DNA of 64,000 nt from JAJRPT01 sp965661945. Its GTDB lineage: Bacteria; Bacteroidota; Ignavibacteria; Kapaibacteriales; UBA2268. Position 1 is the first letter of the stretch; every line of letters begins with the position of its first letter. A model generated the notes under the pieces. That model worked only from the letters and a program-made list of their open reading frames with translations. It made no database searches and was not told the origin of the DNA. Below, piece by piece: positions 8,783-16,207 of the stretch. The translations under genes were made by a program, and so were the position numbers. Location: contig CBFIFP010000001.1 in the NCBI GenBank assembly GCA_965661945.1, positions 496,001 through 560,000 of the forward strand. Reading direction: 5' to 3'.

Positions 8783-9454
8783 ATGTCTGAAATTAATATT
8801 ACTGGAATTAAAAATATATATGAAAGAAATAAAGATATTGTTATTGCTTCTGGTATGTCTAAGTATTTGAAAAATAAATTTGAGTTCTATGGGATTAAAA
8901 AACCTCTTCGTGCTGAAATAAGTACTGATATCTTAAAGATTTCAAAAACTTTGACTGAAGATGAAATTATTGCTCTTGTTTGGGATTTATGGAATGAAGA
9001 TTACAGAGAATTGCAATACCTTGCTTTAGATTTATTAAGAATGAATTTTAAAAAAACCAAAATTGATATTAATTTTGTTGAGAAATTAATTGTTACAAAG
9101 TCTTGGTGGGATAGTGTTGATGCTTTGTATCATCATACTGGTTTGTATTTTAAAAATAATTATGAAGATGAAACACTTTGGAATTGGGTTGGGTCTGATA
9201 ATATTTGGTTGAATAGAAGTGCTATTCTTTTTCAATTGAAATATAAAAATGAAACTGATTTAGAGGTCTTAAAGAAAGTTATTATAAGTTTAAAACACAA
9301 GAATGAGTTTTTTATTCAAAAGGCAATTGGTTGGTCACTAAGGGAATATGCAAAAACTAATGCTAATTTCGTTATAAATTTAGTTGAAGAATTAGAATTG
9401 AGAGGTTTAGCAAAAAGAGAAGCATTGAAACATTTGAAAGATTTTTTTAATTAA
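8783..9454 (+). CDS. AlkD-like DNA alkylation repair enzyme (HEAT-like repeat DNA glycosylase)
   Basis: About 223 residues, all-helical, of the AlkC/AlkD superfamily. These enzymes excise N3- and N7-alkylated purines by trapping the distorted DNA backbone instead of flipping the base. The functional residues of AlkD can be placed: KSWWDSVDAL holds a Trp and the catalytic Asp, and AIGWSLREYAK the second essential Trp. LWNEDYRELQYLALDLL is the typical repeat preceding them. The frame is open back to 8708, but the extra 25 residues are hydrophobic and unrelated to the family; the ATG at 8783 gives the family's normal N-terminus (about 220-237 residues) and is placed correctly after the promoter. 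A single-gene unit, divergent from the biotin carrier gene. It would act in the cytoplasm on alkylation damage. Confidence 0.88.
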   Translation: MSEINITGIKNIYERNKDIVIASGMSKYLKNKFEFYGIKKPLRAEISTDILKISKTLTEDEIIALVWDLWNEDYRELQYLALDLLRMNFKKTKIDINFVEKLIVTKSWWDSVDALYHHTGLYFKNNYEDETLWNWVGSDNIWLNRSAILFQLKYKNETDLEVLKKVIISLKHKNEFFIQKAIGWSLREYAKTNANFVINLVEELELRGLAKREALKHLKDFFN

Positions 9455-9468
9455 TTTATATGCAAGTT

Positions 9469-9509
9469 CTTACAAAGACAAGATAAATCGTGTCTCTACA
9501 AAGTGTAAG
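9469..9509. repeat. Imperfect inverted-repeat element (dispersed-repeat type)
   Basis: Outer arms CTTACA (9469-9474) and TGTAAG (9504-9509) flank a core hairpin, AGACAAGAT (9476-9484) pairing with ATCGTGTCT (9487-9495) with one mismatch and a two-base loop. The core resembles the agacacgatttatcgtgtct-like palindromes often scattered between genes in unrelated bacteria. It lies 15 bases after the AlkD stop. No long T tract follows, so a terminator role is less likely. Confidence 0.5.
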
Positions 9510-9672
9510 TGTATTTATTATATGTGTTGTCTATTGGTTTATTGTCACTTTTTATGAAAGAGTAATTTCGTTTTGTTGAATTTTTCAGTTATTATCGGTA
9601 ATTCCCAAAAAATATGGTATGTATTTTGTATTCTATTGATAAAATGAATTTCTATAATATTTTGGACTTAAA

Positions 9673-10179
9673 ATGATGAAAAAAATCTTAATATTTATAT
9701 TTTTGATAATATTAACCACAAATTTGTATTCTCAGAATACTCCGCATCAAGTTGGACTTATGATGGGTGGGAAATTTATTAAAAAAACTGATTCGTTTGC
9801 TCCAAGTTTTGGACTAAATTATGAATATAAGTTTACGTCGTCAAAACCACTTTTGGGAGTTGGTATGATTTCAGATATTACTTTAAATGATAATTTAGAG
9901 CTGAATGGCGCTTTAGCACTTTTTATTCACCCAACTAAAAAGATGAGATTCTTTATTTCTCCTGGTGTGTTTTACGTAAATTATGGCACTGCCAGTGAGG
10001 ATGTAACTAAATTTCAACTTGATACAGAGTATGGAACCCAAATTAGAGTTTTAATGCAGTTTGGTGGGGAATATTATTTTAAAATAAATTCGTTTGATAT
10101 TAGTCCATTCCTAAAATTTGAATTATTGGAAAATAATTATAGAGTATTTTTAGGAATTGGAGTAACATACATTTTATGA
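9673..10179 (+). CDS. Small exported outer-membrane beta-barrel-type protein, function unknown
   Basis: Not recognised as a named family. The 168-residue product starts with a clear signal peptide (MMKKILIFIFLIILTTNLYSQ, cleavage after YS likely) and then has alternating hydrophobic/aromatic strands: GLNYEYKFT, GVGMISDITL, GALALFIHP, MRFFISPGVFYV, FGGEYYFKI, ISPFLKFELL and a final YRVFLGIGVTYIL. That pattern, with an aromatic-rich last strand, suits an eight-stranded outer-membrane barrel. Two ATG codons are adjacent (9673 and 9676). The stop overlaps the start of the GH57 gene (ATGA at 10176-10179), so the two are translationally coupled, even though the GH57 enzyme has no signal peptide; a shared process is inferred but cannot be specified. 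Confidence 0.65.
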   Translation: MMKKILIFIFLIILTTNLYSQNTPHQVGLMMGGKFIKKTDSFAPSFGLNYEYKFTSSKPLLGVGMISDITLNDNLELNGALALFIHPTKKMRFFISPGVFYVNYGTASEDVTKFQLDTEYGTQIRVLMQFGGEYYFKINSFDISPFLKFELLENNYRVFLGIGVTYIL

Positions 10180-11828
10180 CACCTTTAAAAGTAGCATTTC
10201 TTTGGCATAATCATCAACCAAACTATGAGTTTGATGGAGAGTTTATTTTACCTTGGGTTAGGTTTCACTGCATTAAAGATTATTTGAATCTTCCTTATTC
10301 AACTTTAAAATACAAAAATATAAAACAGACTTTTAATTTTGTCCCTTCCCTTTTGGAACAAATCGAACTGCTTGCTGATGGTAGAATGATTGACAATATT
10401 ATGAAATATACTTATCCAAATCCTACCGATATGTCCTTAGAGAATAAGCAATATGTGATAGATAACTTTTTCAATTGTAATGTAGATAATCTAATTAAAG
10501 TCCATAAAAGATATTCTGAGCTTTATAACAAAAAACATCTGTCTTCTGATAATTGGACTGACCAAGAAATATTAGATTTACAAGTTTGGTATAATTTAAC
10601 TTGGTGTGGTAGTGATATTAAAAAAAATTATTTTATTAATAGATTATTTAATAAAGAAAGAGAGTTTAATCAAGATGAAAAATATTATTTACTTGAGATT
10701 CAACTCAATTATTTAAAGCAATTTAATGATAACCTAAAATTACTTAGAAAGTCAAATCAAATTGAGATTTCTTTTTCACCCTTTAATCACCCTATTTTGC
10801 CATTGTTAGATAATTTTCAATGTGCTAAGGATAATCTATCTAATATTGAAACTGATGTCGAGTTCTGCTATCCAGAAGATGCTCTAAAACAAGTTGATGA
10901 TTCAATTGATAAATATCAAGAAATATTCCATGATAAACCAAATGGAATTTGGTCTTCAGAAGGAAGTTTGAGTAATAATATCTTAGATTTATTTATTGAT
11001 AAAGGTTTTAAATGGACTGCAAGCGATAAAGATATTTTGAAAAACACAAAAAATGAGTTATACCATCCATTAGAAATATATTTTCCAAGAGTTTATAAAA
11101 ATGATAATGGTGAGATTAATTTATTTTTTAGAGATAGCGTTCTAAGTGATAAAATCGGATTTAGTTACTCCTCCATTGATGAGAGCAAAGCTGTATTAGA
11201 TTTCACAAGATATATTGAAGATATAAGACAAAACCTTATTATGATTTATAATGAGGATATTCTCTATAAAGCTTGCGTTTATATTATTCTCGATGGTGAA
11301 AATTGTTGGGAATATTATAAAAATAATGGAGAAAACTTTTTAAATTTATTATTTGAAACTCTATCGGTTAGTAGTAAAATCAAAACTGTAACTTTAAGCG
11401 AATCAACTAGAGTTGCAAAAGTTCCTTTTGAAGATTTAACTTCAATCAAAGCCGGATCATGGATTTATGGCAACTTCCTTATCTGGGCAGGTGAATCCAA
11501 AAACCATTTAGCTTGGAAGATTCTCGCTGATACCAGAAAAATCTTAGATGAATTTAAAAACAAAATTCCTAATGACACCTGGGATGATGCTTATTACTAC
11601 ATCTTGAAAGCTGAATCATCCGATTGGTTCTGGTGGTACTACTCCAAACACCACGCTCATAACAAACTGGATTTCGATAAGTTATTCAGACACAATTTAG
11701 AGAAAGTTTATAAAATCCTTGATTTAGATGTACCTAATATTATAAAAAAACCTCTTTGGTCGAGTAATGAAGTACAAGAAATTAATAAATCACTATTTCA
11801 AAATGATACCATGCACAAATCTAATTAG
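10176..11828 (+). CDS. Glycoside hydrolase family 57 (alpha-amylase/glucanotransferase-like)
   Basis: 550-residue GH57 protein. The N-terminal signature LKVAFLWHNHQPNY is the first conserved GH57 region. GIWSSEGSLS near residue 270 carries the nucleophile-type Glu, and IILDGENCWEYY near residue 370 carries the acid/base-type Asp, so both catalytic regions appear intact. The C-terminal helical domain includes WFWWYYSKHHAHN. Family members cleave or transfer alpha-1,4-glucan, branch glycogen, or act on alpha-galactosides; the length and the DGENCWEYY segment resemble the maltodextrin/alpha-amylase-like members. There is no signal peptide, so a cytoplasmic role in storage-glucan turnover is likely. 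It overlaps the upstream small barrel gene by four bases. Base composition rises noticeably in the last 400 bases, probably because of protein conservation rather than transfer. Confidence 0.88.
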   Translation: MTPLKVAFLWHNHQPNYEFDGEFILPWVRFHCIKDYLNLPYSTLKYKNIKQTFNFVPSLLEQIELLADGRMIDNIMKYTYPNPTDMSLENKQYVIDNFFNCNVDNLIKVHKRYSELYNKKHLSSDNWTDQEILDLQVWYNLTWCGSDIKKNYFINRLFNKEREFNQDEKYYLLEIQLNYLKQFNDNLKLLRKSNQIEISFSPFNHPILPLLDNFQCAKDNLSNIETDVEFCYPEDALKQVDDSIDKYQEIFHDKPNGIWSSEGSLSNNILDLFIDKGFKWTASDKDILKNTKNELYHPLEIYFPRVYKNDNGEINLFFRDSVLSDKIGFSYSSIDESKAVLDFTRYIEDIRQNLIMIYNEDILYKACVYIILDGENCWEYYKNNGENFLNLLFETLSVSSKIKTVTLSESTRVAKVPFEDLTSIKAGSWIYGNFLIWAGESKNHLAWKILADTRKILDEFKNKIPNDTWDDAYYYILKAESSDWFWWYYSKHHAHNKLDFDKLFRHNLEKVYKILDLDVPNIIKKPLWSSNEVQEINKSLFQNDTMHKSN

Positions 11829-11848
11829 TATTTTTATTATTTTTTTCA

Positions 11849-11856
11849 TAGTTTTG
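11849..11856 (+). promoter_or_regulatory. Possible -7 element for the tRNA-Arg gene
   Basis: TAGTTTTG fits TAnnTTTG and lies 13 bases before the first tRNA base, the right distance for a start just ahead of the mature 5' end. No TTTG box is seen at the expected upstream distance, so support is partial. Confidence 0.35.
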
Positions 11857-11868
11857 TGAATTATTTTT

Positions 11869-11942
11869 GCACCCGTGGCGTAACTGGATAGCGCATCAGA
11901 TTTCGGCTCTGAGGGTTGTGGGTTCGAATCCTACCGGGTGTA
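11869..11942 (+). tRNA. tRNA-Arg (anticodon UCG)
   Basis: A complete cloverleaf can be drawn over 74 bases. The acceptor stem GCACCCG pairs with CGGGTGT (first pair G-U) with discriminator A. The D stem GCGT/GCGC, the anticodon stem TCAGA/TCTGA with loop TTTCGGC (anticodon TCG, preceded by the invariant T33), a five-base variable loop, and the T stem GTGGG/CCTAC with loop TTCGAAT are all regular. CCA is not encoded. The anticodon reads CGN arginine codons, in particular CGA. The gene stands alone in an intergenic region; no terminator-like hairpin is seen after it. Confidence 0.95.
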
Positions 11943-12280
11943 CTTTGATTAAGTAAATATGTTAATTAAAATTATTAAAAAGATAGACTTAATTATTTCT
12001 TAATTGTCTTCTTTCTCTACTCTGACTCCCTTTTTTATTGATTCTAAATTCATAATTCTACCTGCTTTCCTCCTTTTTATTAGTTAATTTATCATTTCTT
12101 CTTCTCCAAATCTTCTGAATTTTAATTTATATTTCTTTAATTGTATTCTTGCTTTTCTGAATATACTTTACAGCTTTTTGAATACTTTTATCGTTTTTAA
12201 TATTAATGTAATTGCTTTCTTTTTTATTGATTTTATTATATGATAATGTATTTCCTACATAAGAATTATGTTTGCATATA

Positions 12281-12395
12281 TAGGAATCTTATTAGCATAA
12301 TTAGGAATTTTATTTTTATTTATAGTAATTATATTTTCTTTTATTGGATTTTATATTTAATATTTAGGAATTTTGTTTATTTTATTAGGATTTTT
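12281..12395. repeat. Short direct repeats TAGGAATTTT-like
   Basis: Four copies of TAGGAWTTTT-type units start at 12281, 12302, 12365 and 12386. The paired spacing is 21 bases, 63 bases, then 21 bases, i.e. multiples of 21. The units are imperfect and very AT-rich, so slippage-derived low complexity is an alternative to a functional array. Confidence 0.4.
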
Positions 12396-12407
12396 TATTT
12401 CCTTTTA

Positions 12408-12437
12408 TTGTTTTTTTTAATATTATTATTATTTTTG
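12408..12437 (+). promoter_or_regulatory. Possible promoter of the orphan gene at 12473
   Basis: TTG at 12408-12410 and TATTTTTG at 12430-12437 are 19 bases apart and fit the Bacteroidota promoter pattern; the ATG follows 35 bases later. The surrounding DNA is so T-rich that a chance match is plausible. Confidence 0.4.
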
Positions 12438-12472
12438 TATTTATAATTGTATTATTATTTAAAAATTGTATT

Positions 12473-13126
12473 ATGAAGAATGTTGTAAAAGATTTTAGAA
12501 TTGATAATTCGAAGATGTTAGTGAAAAGTCAGGTGTTTTTAAATGCTTTTATAAATAATAAAGCAATTTTTATTGCGAAAAGTCCTGTTCTTGAAGACCC
12601 ATTTGCTGACGAGTTTCAATCAGCCATTGATTTTGCCAAGCATCTTCCATTTCCGGATGAGATTAATAGTATAATTTCGGTGATTGTTGAATCTTTGAAA
12701 GAAAAAATGATTGTTGCACAGTCCAAATTGCAAGTTTTGTATATGTATGTGAAAATTGGTTGGGATAGTGATGATAAAATTGAATCTTTTGGAAGAAATA
12801 AGTATCAGAAGTCAAGAAAATCTTATAGTAAAATGATAGATTTGTTGAAGTTAGCGAATAGAAAGGCGGAGTTAGTTGAGAATAAGACGGTGCTTTTGAG
12901 TGTTGGATATACTCAATTAGAAATTGATGAATTGAATGCGATTGCCGATGAGGTTAAAGCTCTATTTTTGAAGTTGAATGATTTAAAAAGTAATCGCTAT
13001 ATACAGACTAATCAGCGGATTACAGCAATGAATGATGTGTGGAAATTTATGCAGAAAGTTAATAAGGTTAGTAAGATTGCGTTTATAAATAATCCGGCGA
13101 TGATAAAGCTATTTTCTCTTTATTGA
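12473..13126 (+). CDS. Hypothetical helical protein (217 aa)
   Basis: I do not recognise a named family. The product is soluble, without signal peptide or membrane segment, and is predominantly helical with charged heptad-like stretches: FGRNKYQKSRKSYSKMIDLL, ANRKAELVENKTVLLSVGY, EIDELNAIADEVKALFLKL, TNQRITAMNDVWKFMQKV. It ends in FINNPAMIKLFSLY. The sequence has normal coding character. It sits alone between an AT-rich repeat region and a convergent secreted-protein gene, so the neighbourhood gives no function. Small helical proteins with this kind of layout occur in several Bacteroidota genomes in my memory, sometimes as multiple copies, but I cannot name the family. A genome-wide self-comparison would tell whether this is one of a multi-copy set. 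Confidence 0.6.
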   Translation: MKNVVKDFRIDNSKMLVKSQVFLNAFINNKAIFIAKSPVLEDPFADEFQSAIDFAKHLPFPDEINSIISVIVESLKEKMIVAQSKLQVLYMYVKIGWDSDDKIESFGRNKYQKSRKSYSKMIDLLKLANRKAELVENKTVLLSVGYTQLEIDELNAIADEVKALFLKLNDLKSNRYIQTNQRITAMNDVWKFMQKVNKVSKIAFINNPAMIKLFSLY

Positions 13127-13164
13127 TTATGATAAATGATTGTAAATTAATGGTTTTGATTAAA

Positions 13165-16086
13165 TTATTTCCTTACAAAGACTGGGTAAATTTCTACATA
13201 ACCATTATCCATTTCTAATTTGACGTAGTATAATCCATTTGCAGCAATGGAGCCGTCTAATATTCTTCCGTCCCACTTGTCTGTATAAGCGAATCCAGCG
13301 TTTCTTGGTGCGTTTCTAACTGGAAATGCGAGGACTCTGTTTGTATTGTCTAAGATTGAGATTGTTACGTTTCCGTTGTTAGGCACAAAGTAGACGATTT
13401 CGAGTTCTTCGAAAGGCGGTCTAACGGGATTGGGAGCAACGATTTTGATGTTGTTAATTTGGTTATCATTTATTAGGGTGTCGGTTCTGATGCATGAGTT
13501 GTTGCAGCACATTCTGATGATGATTTCATCAGGAAGGTTGAGCGGAACAGTCCATGAGAAGGCGCCATCGATGAACGGTACGTTTTGGATGAAGTTAAAT
13601 GTTTCGCCGTAATCCATTGAGAAAAGTATTGAGATTGAATCGCATAGGTAATCGTTAATCGGTGCTGTATTCCAAGAGAAATGTTTGCTTGGGTCAGCTG
13701 ATTGGCTTCTTTCAACATCAAACTGAAATGGGTAAGGTCTGACAATTGAGGTGAAAGTTTGAGAAATAGCGAAGTCGTTATATTTATAGCTTATAATTCT
13801 AAAAGAAATGGTAGAGTCGGTGTCTTCAGAGTCGCAGTTGAATATGTTGACGCAAGGAATTTGAGCAGAAAGATTAAAAGTTGGGCTACTCTGAGTGGAG
13901 TCTATGGTTAATTTTGTCCAGTCTGTGAGAGCGGTTTTATATTGAACTTCGAGCGAGTCGTAACAGAAAGTTACCCCGATAAAGTCAATAATATCCCCTA
14001 CTGTGTATTGGTTTAAGATTGTAGTTGAATCAACAAATACGTCGTTTGAATTAATAGAAATAGTACCTGAGCTTCCAAAGATGGAAGGGTTGATTTTATT
14101 TCTTACAACAAAGAAGCCAGTTTTTCCTGAAAGAGTGCTGTCAATGATAAAAGGATAAGTTATCGTGTCGCTTTGGTTGTCGATTTGTTCGTTGATTAAG
14201 ATTAAACTAAGAGAGTCGTTGATTTCATTAATGTCTTTAAAGAGTAATTCGACTTGTCCTTTGTCAACAATGAGGTTTCTCCAGATGATATCAAGGGAGT
14301 CGCCGACGCAAAGCTCATTTGCAAGGGTTTGCGGTTGTAAAACTTCGAGAACATTGTCTAAAGGAGAGCCAATAACGTAAGTTCTGTTAAAAGTAGTAAC
14401 AATAATATCGTTTTTCCCGTCCCCTTCGATATCAGAAATAGTAGCGAAAGAGATGATTTCGCCAGGGAATTCTTGGACAAAGAGTGTGTCGAATCTATTA
14501 CCAAGTTGGAATTCAGTAGTTTCGTAGTCTCTTAGCTGTAAGACCATAATTGAAGAGTTATTCACAAGAAGAATTTCGTCTTTTTGGTCAGAGGCGCCGT
14601 CAATATCGTTCACAGCAGCAATCCATCCGTTAACTCTTTGAGTGCAAATGGTATCAAACGGAGATAAAAATCTATTTGGCGGAGAAGTTTTGGGAACGCT
14701 TTGGTCTCCAATGTATTTTAAGATAGAAATTCTACTATTAGCAACGGCAAATTCTTTAGTGCTTTGAGTAACAATGATTTCTTGCCCAGGATTATTGGGG
14801 TAAAAAGGAAGTTGCGTGTTAGCGTCGATGCCATCAACGTTACCAACAGCAACAGACCAGTAATGGTTTTGACCACCATTGTAAGCGGGTATAATCTCGT
14901 TGGTAGTAGTAAGAATAGGGTCGCCACTTTTTTCGAATAAATGTAATCTGGCTTCACCTTCCGAGCCATCAACTCCATTATATTGCTCAGAAATCAAGAT
15001 AAAAGTATCAAAGATATTGCTGTTTGGGTTCCATAACTCTACGTAATGGTTTCTAATTCTGGGTCTAACCCCATTAACATCTTGCTCTAAGGAGAATCCA
15101 AGCCCATTAGTGAAAATTTGCGGACCGCTAATGTCAATCCCATAGAGATAAGGTGTTTGAGAATTAGTTTCAAAAGAAGGAGCAAGTGAATTAATGTCGA
15201 TGTCGAAGTTCTTCTCGGGAGTATTAGGAAGTAAAACGTTAATAAAGCTATTAAAATTGCTAACAGACGGTTGAGCAAAGCTTATGCTAGGGGCCATAGT
15301 GAGAATATTATCACTTTCATAGCCAATGTCAGTAAGAGGAAAGTTAGATAATTCTATACTACCGTCAAACTGAAATACACCTCTATAATATGGAGGAGGT
15401 TCCACGGGGTCATAATTATTAGGAACAGTAGGATTAGCAGTATTAACTTGAGCATAAACAGTGATATTGCCATTTTTTTGATAACCAAAGAAAGGTTTGA
15501 TAGAAGCTGAAAAATTAGGAGCAACATCTCGCATGTCAATAGCAAGACGCTTTAGAATGCTAGGTCTGTTAGTAATCTGATTAAAACCAGCAAGATAAGT
15601 AAGAGCAAGCGTATCAGGTAAATCAGATAAATTAGCTCTAGAAGTCTCAATAGTTTCAAGTCCCATAATAACATTACTTTGAATATTATCAGAGTAGTTA
15701 GTTAATAAAGTATCAAATAACACTGAAACACTATTAACAAAATCAGGAAGTTGAGCAAGCTCATAAGATAAATTTTTAGCGTCTAGAACAACTAATTTAT
15801 CACCAACAACAGCTACAATTTCATTTGGAGCAAAATTGAAACCTGAGAATAACCTTTCGTTTCTAATAATGTTACCAATAAGTGGTTTTACATCACCAGA
15901 AATGGCTGTATTTGACCACTTAATACCCATTGAGTCAAAACTCTGAACTAAAGACCTACGAGCAACATATTTAGTTGCAGAAGGGTTTCCGTCAGGATAT
16001 AACCAATTGGCAGGAGAAGCATTAGTGCTTTGTGCTACCAACTCACCAGAAAACAAAATCAGTATTAGAATTAATAAATTTTTCAT
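13165..16086 (-). CDS. Large exported protein with FG-GAP/VCBS-like region and FlgD/T9SS-type C-terminus
   Basis: 973-residue protein with a signal peptide (MKNLLILILILFSGELVAQS). The N-terminal half refers to a repeated structure with Asp-rich loops such as NDIDGASDQKDEI and SDIEGDGKNDIIVTT, which resemble the calcium-binding turns of FG-GAP/VCBS beta-propeller repeats. Immunoglobulin-like beta segments follow between about residues 580 and 870. The end, NVTISILDNTNRVL, then KWDGRILDGSIAANGLYYVKL, is of the FlgD Ig-like type that commonly serves as a T9SS sorting region in this group, although the usual YPNP start is replaced by APNPVRPPFEEL. Surface exposure is expected. Codon use and base composition look somewhat less AT-rich than in neighbours. 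No enzyme motif is seen. The gene is separated by 121 bases from lptD upstream. Confidence 0.75.
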   Translation of the reverse strand: MKNLLILILILFSGELVAQSTNASPANWLYPDGNPSATKYVARRSLVQSFDSMGIKWSNTAISGDVKPLIGNIIRNERLFSGFNFAPNEIVAVVGDKLVVLDAKNLSYELAQLPDFVNSVSVLFDTLLTNYSDNIQSNVIMGLETIETSRANLSDLPDTLALTYLAGFNQITNRPSILKRLAIDMRDVAPNFSASIKPFFGYQKNGNITVYAQVNTANPTVPNNYDPVEPPPYYRGVFQFDGSIELSNFPLTDIGYESDNILTMAPSISFAQPSVSNFNSFINVLLPNTPEKNFDIDINSLAPSFETNSQTPYLYGIDISGPQIFTNGLGFSLEQDVNGVRPRIRNHYVELWNPNSNIFDTFILISEQYNGVDGSEGEARLHLFEKSGDPILTTTNEIIPAYNGGQNHYWSVAVGNVDGIDANTQLPFYPNNPGQEIIVTQSTKEFAVANSRISILKYIGDQSVPKTSPPNRFLSPFDTICTQRVNGWIAAVNDIDGASDQKDEILLVNNSSIMVLQLRDYETTEFQLGNRFDTLFVQEFPGEIISFATISDIEGDGKNDIIVTTFNRTYVIGSPLDNVLEVLQPQTLANELCVGDSLDIIWRNLIVDKGQVELLFKDINEINDSLSLILINEQIDNQSDTITYPFIIDSTLSGKTGFFVVRNKINPSIFGSSGTISINSNDVFVDSTTILNQYTVGDIIDFIGVTFCYDSLEVQYKTALTDWTKLTIDSTQSSPTFNLSAQIPCVNIFNCDSEDTDSTISFRIISYKYNDFAISQTFTSIVRPYPFQFDVERSQSADPSKHFSWNTAPINDYLCDSISILFSMDYGETFNFIQNVPFIDGAFSWTVPLNLPDEIIIRMCCNNSCIRTDTLINDNQINNIKIVAPNPVRPPFEELEIVYFVPNNGNVTISILDNTNRVLAFPVRNAPRNAGFAYTDKWDGRILDGSIAANGLYYVKLEMDNGYVEIYPVFVRK

Positions 16087-16207
16087 AATTGATATTCTAT
16101 CATAAATTATGCCAAAGACAATAACATATTAAGATATTTTGGTTTTACTATACCCTTTAAGTTCTTAGTGTTATGTAATATTATAAAGATTATAATCTAA
16201 AATAAAC

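Larger units (their letters stand above)
11943..12472. other. 530-base low-complexity gap after the tRNA, no convincing gene
   Basis: Extremely T-rich on the plus strand. The only open frame (12240-12446, 68 codons) translates to almost pure Ile/Phe/Tyr/Leu and lacks coding character. On the minus strand, short stretches such as KNDKSIQKAVKYIQKS and KIRRFGEEE are readable but broken by stops, which could be the remains of a decayed gene; this is weak. Short direct repeats occupy the second half, and a promoter-like pair is found before the next gene. Confidence 0.5.

Noticed and set aside
12281..12395. CRISPR-like array
   Set aside because: Units are only about ten bases, imperfect, irregular in spacer length and without cas genes.
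12240..12446. 68-codon open frame after the tRNA
   Set aside because: Translation is almost only Ile, Phe, Tyr and Leu from T-rich low-complexity DNA with direct repeats; no coding character or ribosome-binding site.
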